A stretch of 10,269 bases of DNA from Entrophospora sp. SA101 (lineage: Eukaryota; Glomeromycota; Glomeromycetes; Entrophosporales; Entrophosporaceae). The notes below the pieces were generated by a model, which worked only from the letters and a program-made list of their open reading frames with translations, had not been told where the DNA came from and did no database searches. This document shows, in pieces, positions 6,401-10,269 of this stretch (position 1 is its first letter; each line of letters begins with the position of its first letter). The DNA is taken from assembly GCA_958430865.1 (NCBI GenBank), contig CAUDNR010004570.1, forward strand, positions 35,756 to 46,024, read 5' to 3'. A program made the translations under genes and the position numbers.

Positions 6401-6995
6401 CTGGGTTGACCATGTGGTTTGTGGGCTAGCACTAGACCCTATAAATTATGCATGCAAATAGTGGTTGTATCCACTGAATGATATTCATCGATTATTCACT
6501 GATTATCTGGTTAATTGGGTGTTGAAAATTTTTCATTGATAATTAGTCAGTCAGATGTTAAATTTTTTATTCGCATAATTCTATGAAGTTTTTTTAATAC
6601 ATGTAAATACTATTTTATCCCCATTACACTATCACCAACATTCATTCTATTATAATCATATACTGTAATATATCAAGTAATATGAACACCCAACTGTGTC
6701 ATTATTAGCTGAAAAATATTTTTGTATTGCAGCAACTTTTAATCCAAGTGAGCGTCTATTTAGTGAAGCTGGAAACACAATGACAGCCAAATGAACAAAA
6801 TCGAATCCATTATTATTTGAAAGAATTATATTTCTTAAAAAATATGCAATTATTGAATATTTTTCTTGATGAATAAATAATTGTTATATTTTAAATAAAT
6901 TTGGATCGATGAATATTCAACGGATATTCAACAGATATTCAGTGGTTATTCGCATTCGGTGAATGGCCGATTATCCGGTACCATGGCCAACCCTG
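6401..6995 (+). mobile_element. hAT transposon relic, internally deleted
   Basis: The left end CTGGGTTGACCATGTGG (6401-6417) pairs with the right end, which read inward on the minus strand is CAGGGTTGGCCATGG. Both ends carry related subterminal motifs (CCACTGAAT and ATTCATCGAT), in inverted orientation. Between them lies the C-terminal piece of a hAT transposase. The element is about 595 bp, far below a full hAT (2.5-4 kb), so most of the transposase is gone. No clean 8-bp target duplication is visible: left flank CAGAATAA, right flank GTTTATAC. Confidence 0.8.
6681..6869 (+). pseudogene. hAT transposase C-terminal dimerisation fragment
   Basis: The frame reads YEHPTVSLLAEKYFCIAAT, then NPSERLFSEAGNTMTAK, a TGA at 6792-6794, then NPLLFERIIFLKKYAIIEYF to a TGA at 6867. 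The SERLFSEAGN core and the following FLKK are the hallmarks of the hAT C-terminal dimerisation domain. The in-frame TGA, replacing an expected Arg, together with the missing catalytic part and zinc finger, shows that it is dead. Confidence 0.9.
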
Positions 6996-7106
6996 GTTTA
7001 TACTTTGACTGGATCAGCCAAATTCATGAAGTGAAGTGAATCATAATCTTGTGATAAAATGAATTTTTGCAAAATTTTCGCATTTCTATCAGTGTTTATC
7101 AATTAC

Positions 7107-7344
7107 TCACAAATTTGAGAATACTCCATGTATATAGCGCTTGTCATATTCACTCTTTGGATCGTACATAATTAAATTGATGCCATTGTTGACTACCTTT
7201 CTCATATCTTCAGCAGAAGATAATAATCCGCTCCTCGATTTTATTCTAAGCAAAGCTCTCGAATTATTCTCAACCAACAATATTTACTCTGCGAGTTGCT
7301 TTTTGGGATGTTTTCTTGATTCTTTTTGTTGTAGTAGATTTCAT
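7107..7344 (-). CDS. Two-frame coding-like segment, unknown product
   Basis: ATG 7344 opens MKSTTTKRIKKTSQKATRR, a Lys/Thr-rich basic leader, which then stops at 7270-7272. From about 7268 a second frame runs NNSRALLRIKSRSGLLSSAE, then DMRKVV and MYDPKSEYDKRYIHGVFSNL to TGA 7107-7109. Removing exactly 7269-7287 (19 nt, begins GTAAAT, ends TTGAG) joins the frames in phase into 72 aa. That is far shorter than ordinary fungal introns, so a small indel (pseudogene or assembly error) is the more sober reading. A good donor, GTGAGT, lies at 7105-7110, so another exon may follow. No family recognised. Another model splices in from the 57-aa ORF upstream (GTAAGT at 7502-7497). Confidence 0.35.
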
Positions 7345-7386
7345 TGTATAATTTTAAAAATTTTTTTTTAAAAGTCAAGTTAATTA

Positions 7387-7560
7387 TTAATAAACTAGAA
7401 TGGCGACAATGATCGCAACCACCATTATTTTAAATTTCCCTTTTCCAAGAGTAATGACGGGTGGCGGACGATAACCACCACCACCATCCTTAAAACACTT
7501 ACTCGTATATTTTTTCGGCATCATTGCTTTTCTTCGCTTCTTGTTGCTAGAATTATACAT
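7387..7560 (-). CDS. 57-aa basic protein with C-terminal hydrophobic segment
   Basis: ATG 7560 to TAA 7387-7389; in-frame ATGs at 7524 and 7521 are alternative starts. The N-terminus is basic (NKKRRKA, MPKKY), the middle is Gly/Pro-rich (DGGGGYRPPPV), then LGKGKFK and a C-terminal hydrophobic run, IMVVAIIVAILVY (residues 45-57). The layout suggests a small membrane-anchored protein with a cytosolic basic head; the hydrophobic run is short for a full bilayer span. Many codons end in G or C (CCG, ACG, GTC, GCC, ATC), unlike the AT-rich surroundings, which supports real coding. A CCAAT motif lies 64 bp upstream of the ATG. A perfect donor GTAAGT at 7502-7497 means that splicing could remove the hydrophobic tail. 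No homologue recognised. Confidence 0.5.
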   Translation of the reverse strand: MYNSSNKKRRKAMMPKKYTSKCFKDGGGGYRPPPVITLGKGKFKIMVVAIIVAILVY

Positions 7561-7733
7561 TATAAAATTATAAAAAGAAAAGATTGTGATTTGATCGACA
7601 TGTACACATTAATTATTTATCCTATTGGTTTTTTTTTTGGTAGGACAGGCGCGAATTGATTTTTTTGTTGACGCGAATTGAATTTTTTTGGAAAAACAAA
7701 AAACAATTTATTTATTTTTTGACAGAGTCCAAG
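7561..7733. promoter_or_regulatory. Putative bidirectional promoter spacer
   Basis: Lies between two divergent candidate starts (7560 minus, 7734 plus). It contains CCAAT on the minus strand (7624-7628), a TATA-like TTTTATAATTTTATA just upstream of the minus ATG, and a direct repeat CGCGAATTGA(A)TTTTTT at 7650-7666 and 7672-7689. The CpG-containing repeat is unusual in this AT-rich window and could be a factor-binding site. Function is inferred from position only. Confidence 0.4.
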
Positions 7734-8099
7734 ATGACAAAACGTGAGTGATGTTGTTTGGTTTGGTATGGTTTGGCTCTAAAGAATACGTGTTAATAAC
7801 TAACCAGAGGTTACTATTTTTTATTTGTATTGTCTTTTTTGGTTTATAAATATTTTAATTGGAATCAAAACGCGGGCAGATCTTGTTGGGTAATTACAAG
7901 GTTTTCATTGATAATATTTTGCTTTTCGTAATCATAATAATTATAATAATAATTACAAGATATCAATGCAGATGACTGTCGAAAAAGAAACATTTTGAGT
8001 ATGCAATGTTTGATTATCGGAAATTTACAGATGTTGAAGCATGCACGCTACCTTGAACACTTACAGTCATTCACACGTTCCTCTTGTGCACAAGGCTAA
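7734..8099 (+). CDS. Candidate two-exon gene, 45-aa product, unknown
   Basis: ATG ACA AAA C at 7734-7743 is followed directly by GTGAGT. Splicing to the CAG at 7969-7971 (228-nt AT-rich intron) restores frame and gives an exon at 7972-8099: HDCRKRNILSMQCLIIGNLQ, then MLKHARYLEHLQSFTRSSCA and Q-G before TAA 8097-8099. The product is Cys/His/Arg-rich with no membrane segment. Phase works without adjustment, and the short first exon with a consensus donor is typical of small fungal genes. Further splicing is possible: a weak GTGCAC at 8085 and a good ATTCCAG at 8138-8144 would lead into the coding-like island downstream. Not recognised; the model is unverified. Confidence 0.35.
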
Positions 8100-8120
8100 T
8101 CTGACCTGATTGATCGATGA

Positions 8121-8433
8121 TACATTGTTGCAATTGAATTCCAGGGGTATTGCGTGGCTTTGGAGTTTACCAAAACTGTATCAATTGTCAATGACACTTT
8201 CACTAATCTTCACAGCACCAGACCAGAGATGGCTGCTGGCACGTTGGCCGAAAGGTTGCCTGCAACGATCCCACCTCTAGGGCAAGGATTGCTCTGTGAC
8301 CAAGTCGCAACTCGGAGGAATATTAAGAGAATCTGCAGCTTGTTCCAAGCACAGGAGGTCACAACTCAGAGCAGGGTTGGCGGCCCTGAAATCGCATTTG
8401 GGTTCTGATGTTAAGAGGAAAGTTGTAAAATAG
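8121..8433 (+). other. GC-richer coding-like island, frame unresolved
   Basis: Composition is clearly richer in G/C than its surroundings. One frame is open from 8121 to TGA 8406-8408 (EFQGYCVALEFTKTV, then NLHSTRPEMAAGTLAERLPA, ending GGPEIAFGF), but its only early start would be GTG 8154. A second frame, with TAG at 8278-8280, then gives ESAACSKHRRSQLRAGLAAL, SHLGSDVKRKVVK and TAG 8431-8433. The acceptor-like ATTCCAG at 8138-8144 suggests a 3' exon of the 7734 gene; a degraded gene or repeat fragment is equally possible. No family is recognised in any frame. Confidence 0.4.
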
Positions 8434-9141
8434 TGTTTGTTTTGTATAATCATTTCATAAATTCACTGTTTCTCTGATGCTAACCAATTTATGATTTTGG
8501 GTAAGGGTCTTTGCCCAATCAGTCCCCTGTCCTGTAGGTTAAAATTATCACATGATTATATATATCTTTGTCAGCAATATGGCCAACAAGAAAAAAGTCA
8601 TGAAATGGTTTGGATTTTGGTATGTTATAAATTAAACATTTTCCCAAATACTCTGTTTCTCTTAATTTTTGTTTGACCAACTGAACTTGTTATTTAAATG
8701 GGGGTAGGGTTGTTGGTAAGCAGGCATGCCACTGACAAGACAGGGGACGCCTTTGAGATATACCAGCCAAACTCATAGAAAGGGATCTTTTGTCCAGACT
8801 TAGGGTCACATGGATGTTAAGCACAGAAAATGTACACTATCAATGTATATTTTTTTCAACAAAATAAACATTTAAATAATTAATTGTTAAATATTAATAC
8901 TTTTCATAAAAATTACAGCAACCCAGGACTCAAAACTCTGAATTCAGGGAAAAACCAAAACAATGACCCTGGTTTCAACCTCCTGAGTTGCATAATTTTC
9001 AAACCAGTTACAGACACAAACTTTATTCTAGTGAGAAGTGTATAACACAAAGCAACCATCACACAAGCACCAGCTATCAGTGATCAATGTCCATATGGTG
9101 ACATCCAAGTCTGGTCTGAAAGGAAGATAAGGAATGTTTTT
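8434..9141. other. Intergenic stretch with short inverted pair
   Basis: GTCCCCTGTCCTGT (8522-8535) and the reverse complement of 8735-8748 (GTCCCCTGTCTTGT) match at 13 of 14 positions. The pair spans about 225 bp but shows no target duplication. A minus-strand frame from about 8840 to 8694 is open and mixed in composition (SLDKRSLSMSLAG, SCQWHACLPTTLPPFK), without ATG or recognised domain. The ATG frame at 8491-8676 is A/T-driven in its second half. No gene called. Confidence 0.4.
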
Positions 9142-9597
9142 GTCCAAAGCCTTCCAACATGTTCAACCTGCCCCTACTTGTGGAAAAAATTACATAATGC
9201 TAAGGGTGTGCAATTGCATGCGATTGCATGTTTGTGATAGGAAAATTCAATTAAATCTGACACCGTGATCAACATCAGATTTATTATTCATAAGAAACTA
9301 TACAATGGAAACTATAATATATTTTTTTGATCCTCCCTATTTATCTATTCTTGTGAACTGGGTAGACACATTATTAAAAGTTTCATTTTTGCATGACCTT
9401 GGTATCATTACTACCTGGGTGATGCAATTGTTTGTTATGTCAATTATATCAAATGTATCAAATAATCATCATGACCATCATGAATATTTGATGGATGGAG
9501 GCATTCACATACAAAGAAATGATTAAATAGCTAAGTCTTGTTTATTTTTATCTATATAATTAATTACATTTAAAAAATTATTATTTTATTTCAATGG
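9142..9597 (+). repeat. Arm B of the inverted duplication (empty-site copy)
   Basis: Matches arm A (3721-4495) in inverted orientation, segment by segment, and lacks the 218-bp insertion. It contains the intact palindrome AAATCTGA (9253-9260) / TCAGATTT (9275-9282). A further conserved block is GGAAAATTCAATTAAATCTG. Differences between arms include many transitions, for example in the CATGACCTTGG versus CATGGTCCTAG stretch. Confidence 0.75.
9305..9526 (+). CDS. 73-aa ORF in arm B, possible relic of a repeat protein
   Basis: ATG 9305 to TGA/TAA region at 9524-9526. The peptide is hydrophobic (FFDPPYLSILVNWVDTLLK, then FLHDLGIITTWVMQLFVMSI), followed by a His-rich NNHHDHHEY. The TWVMQ part has a counterpart in arm A (LHGPSIIITWVMQFLVISI), after which arm A stops, so the reading frame is shared locally though not along its full length. 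Whether that reflects past coding or only recent common ancestry is open. No family recognised. Confidence 0.25.
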   Translation: METIIYFFDPPYLSILVNWVDTLLKVSFLHDLGIITTWVMQLFVMSIISNVSNNHHDHHEYLMDGGIHIQRND

Positions 9598-10269
9598 CAT
9601 TAATTTCAATAATTCTGAAATTATTTGTTTCTTAGTGTTAATGATTGAATCAATCACACAAGTGATAGTCAGTTTAGATGGCTTTTTTTAAAAAAGGTTT
9701 GGTTGAATTAATGTTATTAAATGTTTTTTTTGATACATCAAACTCAGTCCAAAATCTATCATATTTTTATATTTTGAAATTTCTTTTTTGATTAAAAAAA
9801 AAAATTTTCAAACATTTGTTTATTTTTTTTTAGTACATTTCAATTAGACTTTATTAGGTCAAATGATACATTCAGCAAAATTCTCAGAAGACTACATTGT
9901 GCATTAATTCTAAGATAAAAAATCTGTTTTAATGTTTTAGTATAATCAAAAATTTTCTTCAATTGTTTTTTCAGAAATAACAATAATTATCTTTTATTTA
10001 TTTGTTTATCTGTTTTAGTTGACCAATAAATCTCAGGTCTCAAGATAATTTAAATCTAACATAATTATTTTTCATGGAACCAGTTGAGGATTTTTATTTT
10101 CTCTTTTATATCAACTATTGAATAAATATTTCTGATATTTATTTGCAGATCCACTCAAATTTAATTCTTTTCTTCCCACACCACAAAACCATTTTCAATT
10201 TTAAAATAAATGAAAACCTACAAAGTGAACATGAAATTATAAAATTATATATATAGGGATAGGTGTATA
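9598..10269. other. AT-rich stretch, no supported gene
   Basis: Poly-A and poly-T runs (about 9795-9810 and 9822-9831) and weak continuation of duplication arm B to about 9690 (TTAGATGGC against TTAGATAGC in arm A). No frame with protein-like composition and no RNA gene signature was seen. Confidence 0.5.

Noticed and set aside
7141..7371. 76-codon plus frame
   Set aside because: Starts with TTG and is antisense to the more protein-like minus-strand frames at 7107-7344.
8491..8676. 61-codon frame
   Set aside because: No domain, hydrophobic A/T-rich second half, no promoter or splice context.
9202..9230. AAGGGTGTGCAATTGCATG looked like a hAT-type terminal repeat
   Set aside because: The corresponding stretch is present in arm A (about 4383-4412) as ordinary internal sequence, and no inverted partner was found.
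1..10269. tRNA, rRNA or CRISPR features
   Set aside because: No box A/box B pair with cloverleaf, no rRNA-like block and no regular repeat-spacer array was seen by eye on either strand.

Overview
This is a strongly AT-rich eukaryotic window (poly-A/T tracts, TA and TG microsatellites, GT-AG splice-like signals) with no intact gene that I recognise. Three transposase relics dominate it. A DDE-endonuclease relic has the HDES...FYANDGK / WW / FDNATSH / GPGG pattern that I associate with the very abundant families of arbuscular mycorrhizal fungi (Rhizophagus and relatives). With the CAA-rich Gln tract and base composition this suggests a Glomeromycotina-like genome. That is an inference, not proof.

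Layout. 1-306: AT-rich, with a small GC-rich hairpin block and a 50-codon ORF. 307-1114: AT-rich, apparently non-coding. 1115-1949 (+): frameshifted DDE endonuclease relic. 1996-2975 (-): truncated Tc1-like element with one clear terminal end, a pair of internal direct repeats and a frameshifted transposase. 3050-3214 (+): 54-aa ORF just outside that end. 3351-3600 and 6024-6242: diverged direct repeat. 3721-4495: one arm (A) of a diverged inverted duplication whose other arm (B) is 9142-9597; arm A carries a 218-bp MITE-like insertion that arm B lacks. 4500-6000: microsatellites, small hairpins, two short ORFs. 6401-6995: hAT relic with the transposase C-terminal dimerisation segment. 7107-8099: the best candidates for living small genes, namely a divergent arrangement with a 57-aa basic, C-terminally hydrophobic protein on the minus strand and a two-exon 45-aa model on the plus strand, separated by a 173-bp CCAAT-containing spacer. 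8121-8433: GC-richer coding-like island readable in more than one frame. 8434-10269: mostly non-coding apart from arm B.

The strongest structural observation comes from comparing the window with itself. Arms A and B are colinear inverted copies, so B acts as a related empty site that exposes the insertion in A. The insertion lies inside an 8-bp-arm palindrome present in both copies, and the inserted element has nearly the same terminal bases as the hAT relic 2 kb away. None of the small ORFs has a function I can assign; transcript data and genome-wide repeat searches would decide them.
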